Assembly: GCF_025766255.1 (NCBI RefSeq)
Contig: NW_026516836.1
Location: 1 to 64,000, forward strand
Source of the DNA: Zychaea mexicana
Taxonomy: Eukaryota > Mucoromycota > Mucoromycetes > Mucorales > Lichtheimiaceae
Length of the DNA: 64,000 nt
Reading direction: 5' to 3'
A program made the translations under genes and the position numbers. Under the pieces are notes generated by a model that was not told where the DNA came from, made no database searches, and saw nothing but the letters and a program-made list of their open reading frames with translations. Position 1 is the stretch's first letter, and each line of letters begins with the position of its first letter. Shown here piece after piece: positions 1 to 9,183 of the stretch.

Positions 1-114
1 GCACTCATGCTGTCGTTAATATATTTTAACAATCATATATAGTGGGTTCTGCATTACCTTATTGGTTACAAAAACATAATTATTGTTAATAAAAATAATT
101 GTTTTTTTATATAT

Positions 115-136
115 AAATTGAATTTTATGATATAAA
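115..136 (+). promoter_or_regulatory. A/T promoter box of element A transposase
   Basis: AAATTGAATTTTATG followed by a TATAAA-like stretch lies just upstream of the transposase ATG at 143. The same box precedes the zinc-finger gene of this element and most genes of the 8.6-19.8 kb block. Its role as a promoter is inferred from this recurrence. Confidence 0.5.
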
Positions 137-142
137 TAAAAA

Positions 143-1663
143 ATGGAGCAAATAGATTATACACCATTAATTACAATAGAAGTAAATACTATTATTGCTA
201 ATTATTGGACATTTCTTGAATGGAATTGGCTTATTATACATAATAAATTTAAACATAGAACACAAATTAAACATATTAAATTTATTGAAAAAATTAAAAA
301 TATATTGTTACAAAAATTAGGTTATACTACTGTCTTTTTTTTCTTAGTTGTATTATATACAAGTAAAGAGTATCCAGCTCCTTATTTTGAGGTAGAAAAA
401 GGTTTATTTTTATTATATCATTTGGTTTCAGGTATTTCTGGAGATGAAATTGAAAAATATTTACCTCAAAGCACATTTCATACATTTTATAAAAAATTTT
501 GGATGAATGAAGAGAATTATAAAAGAATTAATAAAATAGTAAATGATTCATTGATGCATATGTTTTCGAATATAAAGTTACGTATTTTATCTGCTAGAAA
601 ATATAATCCAGATTTATTTAAACATGTAACACTTATTTTAGATGGTCATGATTCACGAATTAATTATACAGATACAGATTTAGATAGGTCACGCTTATAT
701 TCATATAAATTTAAAAAAAATGGTTTACGTACACAATTTGCAGCTGATGTTAATGATATGATAATTTTTATATCAAAAAGTGAATTTTGTACAGATAGTT
801 CTGATGGTAGCATGTTTTTAAATATGAAACTTTATAATAAAATGAATCAAAATGATACTTTAGCAGTTGATGGTGGGTATACCTTATTTATAACACAATT
901 TACTGAAATTGCTACAGAAAAAGGATATGATTTTAACAATGATAACTTTGTTTATCCAATACGTAAAAATATAAATGAAAATCTAACTATTACTGAAGAA
1001 CATTTTAATAATACATTTGGAAGCTTTAGAAGTAAAATTGAAAATCAGTTTTCTGAAATTGGCAATAAATTTTATCGATTTAATAATAATAAATCAATTG
1101 TAAAAATAGATAATATTAAATTTTATAACCTCCAATTTCGTGTAGCTTGTTTATTAAAGAATATTACAAAATTCATTGAATTATTTAATATACCTGTTTT
1201 ACCTCACCATAAATTATGGCATAGTCATGATTTTGATTTTCCTATTGAAAAAAAATTAATTGATATAGTTGTTAGTAATAATAAACAAAATAAAGATAAA
1301 CTTGATAGAATGGTACAACTACAAAATGATTTATTAAATATGACAGTATCAAATAATACAATGGTTATAGATAATGATAGTGAATCAGATGAATTAGAAA
1401 ATAGTGAAAATGATAATAATATTCCTAATTTTAATGAGCGTACTAGAAAAAGAAGAAGAAATATAAAAGGTAAACAGCGTGCAACTGCATCATATGAAAT
1501 AGAAAGTATTGTTGGACATAAAAAGGAAAATAACATATATTTATTTCATGTAAAATGGGTTGGATATAGTGATAATGATAATAGCTGGTTATCTATTGAT
1601 ATGTTTAATCAAAAAGAATTATTAAAAGCATATATTGAAAAACATAGTCTAGGTATATTATAA
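143..1663 (+). CDS. DDE transposase (DDE_Tnp_4-like) with C-terminal chromodomain
   Basis: This 506-residue protein is a complete transposase expected to cut and join element ends in the nucleus. The likely catalytic residues are D167 (in LILDGHDSR), D243 (in AVDGGY) and E300 (in FRSKIENQF). The last falls in the R-x-x-I/V-E-x-x-F pattern typical of the DDE_Tnp_4/Harbinger-like family. Residues 408-425 are acidic. Residues 434-446 are strongly basic (RTRKRRRNIKGK) and could be a nuclear signal. Residues 451-501 form a chromodomain: YEIESIVGH, then the aromatic FHVKWVGY and NSWLS positions. A chromodomain could steer insertion to histone-marked chromatin, as in chromoviruses; that is inference. 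The start is the first ATG after the promoter box. Codon use is extremely AT-rich compared with host genes. Diverged copies lie at 10616-14450, 12276-13796 and 17601-19089. Confidence 0.85.
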   Translation: MEQIDYTPLITIEVNTIIANYWTFLEWNWLIIHNKFKHRTQIKHIKFIEKIKNILLQKLGYTTVFFFLVVLYTSKEYPAPYFEVEKGLFLLYHLVSGISGDEIEKYLPQSTFHTFYKKFWMNEENYKRINKIVNDSLMHMFSNIKLRILSARKYNPDLFKHVTLILDGHDSRINYTDTDLDRSRLYSYKFKKNGLRTQFAADVNDMIIFISKSEFCTDSSDGSMFLNMKLYNKMNQNDTLAVDGGYTLFITQFTEIATEKGYDFNNDNFVYPIRKNINENLTITEEHFNNTFGSFRSKIENQFSEIGNKFYRFNNNKSIVKIDNIKFYNLQFRVACLLKNITKFIELFNIPVLPHHKLWHSHDFDFPIEKKLIDIVVSNNKQNKDKLDRMVQLQNDLLNMTVSNNTMVIDNDSESDELENSENDNNIPNFNERTRKRRRNIKGKQRATASYEIESIVGHKKENNIYLFHVKWVGYSDNDNSWLSIDMFNQKELLKAYIEKHSLGIL

Positions 1664-1724
1664 AAAACATTATATAATATTATATAAAACATTTATGGAA
1701 GAATTATAATATTATATAAAATAT

Positions 1725-2213
1725 TTATGGAAGAATATTATTAAAGCATAGAAAAAAAGGATTACCTAAACTTATTTTTATAGGTTTTCTTTTTTTTTTG
1801 ATTTTTTTTTCAATTTTTATAGGTGGCTTTTTAATTTCTATATCTTTACTATTATTTAATACTGTCTGTTTTCTAGGAATATGTAATTTACTATGTTTGC
1901 AACAAAGAAAATCTTTTTTAGTACCTTCAGGTATATTAGTTTTAATCTTACGGGAACAGAATCTACCCTTATGTTTTCCTTTTTTGAACTTATGCGTACA
2001 GAAATCATTATTCATACTAAGGTATAGAAAATAATCTGACGAAAATGTTTCTTTTATTTTTTTATCTATTTTTTTTTGAATTTTTTTTATTAATTTTTCT
2101 TCGTTTTCTAAGAAATGATCAAATTCAGATTCCATAAAAATATTTATTTCTTCACATAAATTTTTTTGAATTTGAATATGGTTAAGTGGGAGATAATCAT
2201 TAAGTGCAACCAT
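1725..2213 (-). CDS. Small Cys/His zinc-finger protein of element A
   Basis: This 162-residue protein is encoded convergently to the transposase, with the stop codons about 60 bp apart. Residues 30-57 are a charged, Lys/Glu-rich stretch likely to be helical. Residues 72-111 hold C72, H74, C86, C104, C105, H107 and H111 around a GKHKGRFC core, a plausible zinc-binding site. Residues 118-150 are very lysine-rich and probably bind nucleic acid. I cannot name the family. A near-identical copy in element B and a diverged copy at 15340-15827 show that the gene travels with this transposase. An accessory role such as terminal-repeat binding is therefore a reasonable guess, not a demonstrated function. 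Confidence 0.7.
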   Translation of the reverse strand: MVALNDYLPLNHIQIQKNLCEEINIFMESEFDHFLENEEKLIKKIQKKIDKKIKETFSSDYFLYLSMNNDFCTHKFKKGKHKGRFCSRKIKTNIPEGTKKDFLCCKHSKLHIPRKQTVLNNSKDIEIKKPPIKIEKKIKKKRKPIKISLGNPFFLCFNNILP

Positions 2214-2336
2214 TATTAAACCTTTGGATGATTTTATTTTTATTTAAAAATAAAATTCAATTTTATAAATAATTTAAACCTTTGGATGATTTTATTTTTA
2301 TTTAAAAATAAAATTCAATTTTATAATTAATTTAAA
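2214..2336 (-). repeat. 58-bp tandem duplication carrying the promoter box
   Basis: Two nearly identical 58-bp units, each starting CCTTTGGATG (2221 and 2279), lie directly upstream of the zinc-finger gene. Each carries the AAAATTGAATTTTAT box on the minus strand, so the promoter is duplicated. The same duplication is present in element B, so it predates the split of the two copies. Confidence 0.75.
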
Positions 2337-2409
2337 TTTTTGTTACCAACAAAAAATTTGTTACCAATAATTTTTATACAAAAACAGTTGGTAATGCATA
2401 TGCGCTATA

Positions 2410-2818
2410 GTGGGTCATCAAGGGAGTACCGATCACAGAACAGCTTATCGGATATAGAGAAGAATCCATCGACAAAGCGAGTAACGGAAAATTGACATCA
2501 ATTCATGAAGAATTGTAAGTGGTAGTAACTAGAATCGATAAAACAATTATATATACCTTCGTGGTCAAATTCGGAAAAGATAAGTTAATTAATTTTGGAA
2601 TCACATATATTTAAATGCTTAATAGATCTTTGAATTGTATTTTTTTAATCGACAGCATCAACTGTGCATCGAATGCACATTTGATTTATGGATTTGACGA
2701 AGATGTGTGGAACGAGATGGTTGAAGAATGTGATGAACAGTATCACATTAAAGATCTACCAATAGACACCACTACTTACATCAACCAATTTACAAAGAAG
2801 AATAACCATTATTTATGA
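2410..2818 (+). other. Unrecognised coding remnant between two transposons
   Basis: Composition rises towards host-like values here. An open frame at 2615-2818 encodes 67 residues ending in TKKNNHYL, with an acidic middle (FDEDVWNEMVEECDEQY). The same frame upstream reads sensibly (VIKGVPITEQLIGYREE) but is interrupted by stops near 2515 and 2612. It may be the 3' part of a broken host or transposon gene. I recognise no family. The left flank of element A (1-37) is too short to tell whether the gene continues there. Confidence 0.3.
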
Positions 2819-3294
2819 GAAACGTATGGGAATTAATAAATTTAGCTATATATTATAATATATTAAGTACTATAAATAGATTGCGGAGTTATAATTTTCA
2901 ATAATAAATTAATATTAATTAAAAATTATTATTTATATAACATTTGAAAATAAAGTAAAAAAAAATTAATATAATCTTTTGAAATAAAATAAAAATAAAT
3001 AAAAAAATTATTATAAAATAACTTTTTAGATTCAAAACTTATAATAAAGAATGAAATTTTAAAAATCAATATATAATGTAATATTTCTCTATAGTTTAAT
3101 ATTTACTGTATATAGAATATAATAGAATTATTTCAATTATAAAATCTAAAACTTAAAATTATATTTAATATATTTTAATGATTACGTTAATATTCTATCT
3201 GAAGTTCAATATCCGACATTTAAAAAAATATTTCAAATTTAAATTTTTATCATTTTCCACAAATTTTATTTGTGAAAATATATATATATATATA
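2819..3294. other. AT-rich stretch without recognisable gene
   Basis: The sequence is A/T homopolymer-rich with stop codons in every frame. It ends in a (TA)n run at 3281-3294 that served as the insertion site of the foldback element. I see no gene or structured repeat in it. Confidence 0.6.
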
Positions 3295-3365
3295 CAGGAT
3301 TTTTCATCTCCTAGCAGACGTTTGAACTTTTATTTAGGCAGAAGGGATTTAATTCTAGGCAGAGT

Positions 3366-3800
3366 GGACATGAATGTTAATCTGAGTGGACATGAATAAA
3401 AATTAATCTAGACATGAATAAAAGTTAATCTGGTTATGAATAATAATTGATCTGGACATGAATGAAAATCGAGCTGGACATGAATGAAAATCGAGCTAGA
3501 CATGAATGAAATTCGATCTAGACATGAATGAAAATCGATCTAGACATGAATGAAAATCGACCTGGACATGAATATAAATTGACCTGGACATGAATGAAAA
3601 TCGATCTAGATATGAATGAAAATCGAGCTGGACATAAATATAAATTGACCTGGACATGAATATAAATCGATCTGGACATGAGTAAAATCAATCTAGACAA
3701 AATAAAAATCAATCTGTATAGGAATGAAAATCATTCTGGACAAGAATAATAATCAATCTAAACATGAATAATAGACAACCTGAACATAATAACAGTCAAA
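3366..3800. repeat. 22-bp minisatellite, left arm of foldback element
   Basis: About 19 diverged head-to-tail copies of a 22-bp unit (core GGACATGAATGAAAATCGA) run through the outer left arm. The mirror array lies at 7040-7455. Open frames here are by-products of the period: 22 bp times three gives a 22-residue reading cycle. Confidence 0.85.
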
Positions 3801-4535
3801 CTGGACATTGTTTTAGTCAACTAAGACATAAAAAAGTTGAAGTAGATAATATATTAAGTGTAGCAGAGCAGAATATTTGAGTACTTCAGATTTTCAATTC
3901 AAGTCAAGACATAATAGAAGTTAAGCAGTACAAAGCCAATGTCAAGATATAGTAGTATGGCTGGTTCACTCGTGACAAAAAGCTTGTAGGCTAATGTATA
4001 GGAAATGGCAAGGGTGCGTCAGAGACTCACTACTGTGCGCATAAGCCTATTTTGCTGCTGTGGGAACAGGGCCTGAGCGTTTCCCCTCCATTCATTTTAC
4101 CTGGGTTAAGTTTAACACAAACTGGAGGCTGGTGGCTGAGGTAGGTGGAAAGTGTCGGGTTTGTTAGCAGCAGCAGGGAGGAAAAAAACAACAACCAAAG
4201 ATCCTTTTTTTTCTCATTACCATTTGCCATGGCAAATCAACAGCTTCGACGCACACTTGTAAATGGCTCCTACTCTCTTCACGATGAATAAAAGACAAAG
4301 AAAACAAAACGGCACAATCCACGGATTTATTGAAAAACGAAATGAAGGTAACTGTTTTCTTAAAAAAAGCATGTGCTCAAGATTTGTAAGGAGTAGACCG
4401 CCATTACTGCTGCTTAAAAAACGCTGGGTAAGTGAACAAGGGAAGGAAAAGGTTACTGGTTGTGCTTGGGGTATAGCTTTAGTGGACATATGCCCATTCA
4501 GAATTACTGCTTCTTTCTCTTTTTCTCTGTATATA

Positions 4536-4898
4536 CAGTTGACCCCCTTAATGTCAACCCTCAAGTACACCTGAAAGTGTTGACGCTAACGGGGGTTGAC
4601 GTTAAAGGGGGTGGCACAAAGTTTAACTGTATAATAAAAATATTAAACCAGCGCACCCCGACACAATGTATGTATGCAACAGAGTCGTTCCTAACAATGT
4701 ATTTTCAACCAATAACGAAATAACCTCTTTTGATTGGATATGTTTGACCTCAATAAGAAGTCAACCCTGGCCAAGGTGTTGACATTGACCTTATGTAAAA
4801 GTTGAAATTTATCTCTGCTAAAATATGAGGTTCTCAGAAAAAGGTTGACTATATCGGGGGTTGATATTAAAGGGGTTGACATTAAAGGGGGTCCACTG
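4536..4898. mobile_element. pogo/Tc1-like MITE nested in the left foldback arm
   Basis: This 363-bp element starts CAGTTGACCCCCTTAATG and ends with the complement of CAGTGGACCCCCTTTAATG. TA is duplicated at 4534-4535 and 4899-4900. The opposite arm (about 6340) shows the empty site, reading continuously through the equivalent of CTCTGTATATAC. Internally it contains repeated GTTGACATTAAAGGGGG-like motifs and no coding potential. Confidence 0.9.
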
Positions 4899-7039
4899 TA
4901 CGTGATGCACCATTTTACACCAATCCAACGTCAAACTTACGTGTGTAATACAACATCGTCCTCTACCTGCACAAACGATTCGTACTCACAATAAGAACGA
5001 CGCAACAATCTTCTTCTCCATTACTCAAACACAATCATATACAACATAACGCTGATCCGCCATTGGCTTGCAAAATATACAGCCTGACGCATTTATTTTT
5101 CACTATCATGTACGCCCATATTACACGATGACGACTATGCCGCCGGTCTTTTGTTTTAAGACTTGTACGCTCAAGCACATCATCATCGTAATGACGGTCA
5201 TCTCTTTCTTTGCTGTTTGTATACACATCAACGCGATGATAATTAGATTGCTATGATGCATACACACCACTACAACTATAACCCTCCTCTGCAATTCGCT
5301 GTACTCGCACACATACGATGGCAACGACGATTACCTTTTTCTTTTTGCATATGCCAACACGAACATTGCCGGTCTTGATGGATTAGGTACTTATATATGC
5401 TGATGGGTGGAATGTAGGGTGTTATTATTGTTGCTGTAGATGTTACGGCTGGGATAAAAAAATAAAAGCAAAAGATCATACATTATGTAGTCATTATGTT
5501 TCAGTTGTCTGCATAAACGGGTGTGAGATGGTATTGCATATTATTACAAGTGCTTCTATAAAAACTATAAATATAGCTCTGAGCGGTGATGATAATATGG
5601 CAGGGACAAAGAAGAAAACGCGTTTGTTGTTATGAAGGAGGAAGTTTTTTGCTATTACAACAGCAACTTTATTTGTTGTTAATAACAACAACTGTGAACA
5701 ACCAACAAGTTAGTACCCTTGACGTCATTCGCTACGCTCTCTCTCACTCGACTGTACGTGGAGTTCTTGCACTCATTCCTAATGAAATCGTGTGCGTTCC
5801 TGCTGCTCGATGGCAGATCTTCAAGGATCGCATCTTGGAATTGTGTGGCTACAAATAGGTTCACAAACGCGAGACTGTGCATGGCACCAGACGCTCTGCC
5901 ACGCAATATCAATAATTACAATAACCATCCTTCACCACGAAACAATATCCTTCGCACTTGTATAACTCTTATAGAATCTTCTTTTTTGTCTTTCTTATAT
6001 AACGGTCAACATACTTTATTTTCATCCAATGCACATCAACACAAACAGAAAGAAACGCGTCAGTTATCCTTCTTGCTATCTACAGCTCATTCATCCATAA
6101 AGACCGGCGATGTTAACATTGTTATATGCAAAAGGAAAAAAGTAATCGCGTCAGGCTGTATGTTTTGCAAGTCAATGGCGGATCAGCGCCATGTTGTATA
6201 TAATTGTGTATGAGTAATGGAGAAGAAGATTGTTGCGTCGTTCTTGTTGTGAGTACGAATCGTTTGTGCAGGTAGAGGACGATGTTGTATTACGCACGTA
6301 AGTTTGACGTTGGATTGGTGCAAGATGGTGCATCAAGTATATACAGAGAAGAAAAGAAACAGTAATTCTGAATGAGCGTATGCCTACTAAAGCTATAGCC
6401 CAAGCACAACCAGTAACCTTTTCCTTCCCTTGTTCACTTACCCAGCATTTTTTTAAGCAGCAGTAATGGCGGTCTACTCCTTACAAATCTTGAGCACATG
6501 CTTTTTTTAAGAAAACAGTTACCTTCATTTCATTTTTCAATAAATCCGTGGATTGTGCCGTTTTGTTTTCTTTGTCTTTTATTCATCGTGAAGAGAGTAG
6601 GAGCCATTTACAAGTGTGCGTCGAAGCTGTTGATTTGCCATGGCAAATGGTAATGAGAAAAAAAAGGATCTTTGGTTGTTGTTTTTTTCCTCCCTGCTGC
6701 TGCTAACAAACCCCACACTTTCCACCTACCTTAGCCACCAGCCTCCAGTTTGTGTTAAACTTAACCCAGGAAAAATGAATGGAGGGGAAACGCTCAGGCC
6801 CTGTTCCCACAGCAGCAAAATAGGCTTATGCGCACAGTGAGTCTCTGACGCACCCTTGCCATTTCCTGTACATTAGCCTACAAGCTTCTTGTCACGAGTG
6901 AAACAGCCATACTACTGTATCGTGACATTGGCTTTGTACTGCTTAACATCTATTATGTCTTAACTTGAATTGAAAATCTTAGATACTCAAATATTCTGCT
7001 CTGCTACAACACTTAATATATTATCTACTTCAAATCTTA

Positions 7040-7455
7040 TTATGTCTTAGTTGACTGTTATTATGTCCAGGTTGTCTATTATTCATGTTTAGATTGATTA
7101 TTATTCTTGTCCAGAATGATTTTCATTCATGTACAGATTGATTTTTATCTTGTCCAGATTGATTTTACTCATGTCCAGATCGATTTATATTCATGTCCAG
7201 GTCGATTTATTTATGTCCAGATCGTTTTATACTCATGTCCAGCTCGATCTTTATTCATGTCCAGCTCGATTTTCATTCATGTCCAGCTCGATTTTCATTC
7301 ATGTCTAGATCGATTTTCATTCATGTCCAGCTCGATTTTCATTCATGTCTAGATCGATTTTCACTCATGTCCAGCTCGATTTTCATTCATGTCCAGATCA
7401 ATTATTATTCATAACTAGATTAACTTTTATTTATGTCCACTCAGATTAACATTCA
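7040..7455. repeat. 22-bp minisatellite, right arm of foldback element
   Basis: This is the inverted counterpart of the 3366-3800 array, with the core TCATGTCCAGCTCGATTTTCAT repeated head-to-tail. Copy order and sequence variants differ between arms, so the arrays have changed independently since the arms formed. Confidence 0.85.
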
Positions 7456-7533
7456 TGTCCACTCTGCCTAAAATTAAATCCCTTCTTCCTAAATAAAAGT
7501 TCAAACGTCTGCTAGGAGTTAAAAAATCCTGTA

Positions 7534-8614
7534 TTAATAAAATAATATATTATATAGGGGGATGGTTATTTTTATTATATCTTAGTAAAAATATGTTTTT
7601 CCATAAAATTAAATTACATTAAAATTAGTATTACTAATGACATACTATATTATATTATATAATTCCTAAAATTAAATATGGAAAATTATATTCTGTAAAA
7701 ATTGTTATTTTCTTTTAATTTATTAGATAGATATAAGATCTATCTTTTATATTATATATAAAATAAAAAATAACTACATATTTTTCAAATGTAGTAATTA
7801 AAAATAAATCTATCATTTCAGAATATAACATTCCAGTAGAAGAAGATTTTTTTATTTAATCTAGAATATTATATTCGAAATATATTAAATATATTATAAT
7901 ATATATATTAATCAAACTACGATACATCAAGATTGTGGCATTTAATTAAAAATGAAAATAAATAAAAAAAAATATATTTGATGTTTTAAATTAATCAAGA
8001 AAATCAATGTTTTTTATTATATTTTATATATAATAATAATAAATTAAAACAAATATTATATATAAATAGTACTAAATTAACTATATAATTATATATTCTA
8101 CTGTATAATTATTAATTATACTTCAAAGGTAGCAATTCTTTTTTTGTTCTTTAAATGTGCTATACAAAGCCTGTCAGTAAGTATTTACAAACAAACAAAC
8201 AAACATTACTTCTATAGGCTGTAAGAAAAGACTTTGCAAAATACAAGTTAACCATTAAGCAGCTATTACCAAAGTGGCTGTACGTGCTCCAAAGCCTAAG
8301 CACATCAAGCGTACTCTCAAGATATCTGACGACTGCTAGCAAAGGTGGAAGCTGGTAGTAATACCTATAAAACATTAAAAAGTTGCGAAAGAATTGCGAA
8401 GGTATGACATTTTAATGCAGTCGTCTGTGTGAGTTGCTAATCTTATAGTCGAAGCAGGAGGCATCCAAAAACCACGCAAACAAATACTTCTGGGACTACG
8501 AGATCACCAAGATGTCCACGATCCTAGCAATAGATTTAATTGCAGAAGTAAGATAGTTTTGCTATTTAAGTCTGCCGTTACACTTTTTGCTTATTTACTT
8601 TTATGTTTGCTGCC
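7534..8614. other. AT-rich spacer followed by unrecognised host-like sequence
   Basis: Positions 7534-8150 are A/T-rich and hold no gene. From about 8150 base composition becomes host-like. Short open stretches, for example a frame reading through 8430-8560 with KPRKQILLGLRDH, suggest a decayed gene, possibly a transposase, but I cannot identify it. Composition drops again exactly at the direct repeat that begins at 8615. Confidence 0.4.
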
Positions 8615-8900
8615 AAGAGGACTAATCGAATATCTTATGATAATAAGATTTCTAATGAAATTAAGAAATCTATTAATCATTAAGATATTAAAATATAAAA
8701 AAATAAATCTTATTTTTTTATTTTATTCAATTTATTAAAAATCGAATCGATAGTCTGATTCCTAATGCTGGGGGGTCTGATAAAAAATCTTTGATTTTTT
8801 TGAAGAGGTCTTGACTTTGATGAAATCAATCCTAAACAACTGGTAGGTTGTTATTTAGACTTAAATGAGAATCTGGAAGATTCCATTAAGTCTCCTTATA
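8615..8900 (+). repeat. Left copy of hairpin-rich direct repeat
   Basis: This 286-bp copy matches 19503-19790 at over 90% by eye. It is built from hairpins: a 61-nt stem at 8629-8689 with perfect 9-bp outer pairs (AATATCTTA/TAAGATATT), a T/A stem at 8782-8800, a 6-bp AACAAC/GTTGTT stem at 8835-8852 and a stem at 8857-8893. It contains no open frame. Such structure fits a replication origin or a structured transcript end. Confidence 0.85.
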
Positions 8901-9085
8901 GATATTAGAAAAGTTTTTACTTTTCAATATTAAGGACTGGCTATGGTTATAATGATTTTAATACAATCTAGTAACCCTAGATGACTTATTAGCTAAGGTA
9001 TATCAGGATAGCCAAATTAATTTTCATTGAAATAATTCATGCACGAATGTCTTGGCATATATACATTTAAATTTTTGAAAAAAAT

Positions 9086-9120
9086 AAAAATTGAATTTTT
9101 TTTTTAATATTAAAATAATA
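9086..9120 (+). promoter_or_regulatory. Promoter box of the Rep gene
   Basis: AAAAATTGAATTTTTTTTTT followed by AATATTAAAATAATA lies about 65 bp before the Rep ATG. The downstream part is almost identical to the boxes of gene C (10583) and the minus-strand zinc-finger gene (15856-15890). Confidence 0.55.
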
Positions 9121-9183
9121 CCACAGAATATAAAGCAAAATATATTTGTTATATTTTTTATTTTTATTACTTCAACAATCGAC

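Larger units (their letters stand above)
42..2405 (+). mobile_element. Element A: intact two-gene DDE-chromodomain transposon
   Basis: This is a 2364-bp AT-rich DNA transposon. It begins with GTGGGTTCTGCATTACC and ends with the complement of GCGCATATGCATTACC, so the terminal repeats are related but imperfect. TATA is present immediately outside both ends (38-41 and 2406-2409), which I read as a 4-bp target duplication. Element B (11582-13896) has the same termini and a different 4-bp duplication, AATG, and this supports the boundaries. Two convergent genes fill the element: a chromodomain transposase rightward and a zinc-finger protein leftward. Neither has a stop or frameshift, so this copy could be recent or still active. 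Harbinger-like elements usually duplicate 3 bp, so the 4-bp size is atypical. Confidence 0.85.
3295..7531. mobile_element. Foldback transposon with very long inverted arms, TA duplication
   Basis: The left end, CAGGATTTTT then CTCCTAGCAGACG, is matched by its reverse complement at 7503-7531. TA flanks both ends (3293-3294 and 7532-7533). The arms remain alignable inward for roughly 1.5-2 kb on each side. For example, 4030-4230 is nearly identical to the complement of 6640-6840, and 5030-5090 pairs with about 6150-6215. The central part, about 5400-6050, is unpaired. Each arm carries a 22-bp minisatellite near its outer end. I find no transposase. The CAGG ends with TA duplication suggest mobilisation by a Tc1/mariner/pogo-type enzyme acting in trans. 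The 66-residue open frames mirrored in the arms have no recognisable family and probably only reflect arm identity. Confidence 0.85.

Noticed and set aside
115..136. Direct descent of the island from a mimivirus or virophage because of the AAAATTGA-like box
   Set aside because: No capsid, packaging ATPase, polymerase B or other virophage hallmark is present; the short motif may be convergent in AT-rich DNA.
3366..3800. CRISPR-like array of short repeats
   Set aside because: The 22-bp units are contiguous, with no unique spacers and no cas genes, in a eukaryotic transposon arm.
4030..4230. 66-residue open frame conserved perfectly in both foldback arms
   Set aside because: Identity follows from the arms being inverted copies; the protein has no recognisable domain and its codon pattern is not constrained.
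8775..8810. CTGAT...GAAG around an A/T stem, resembling a hammerhead ribozyme core
   Set aside because: The core reads CTGATAA instead of CTGANGA and the required third stem and cleavage site are not found.
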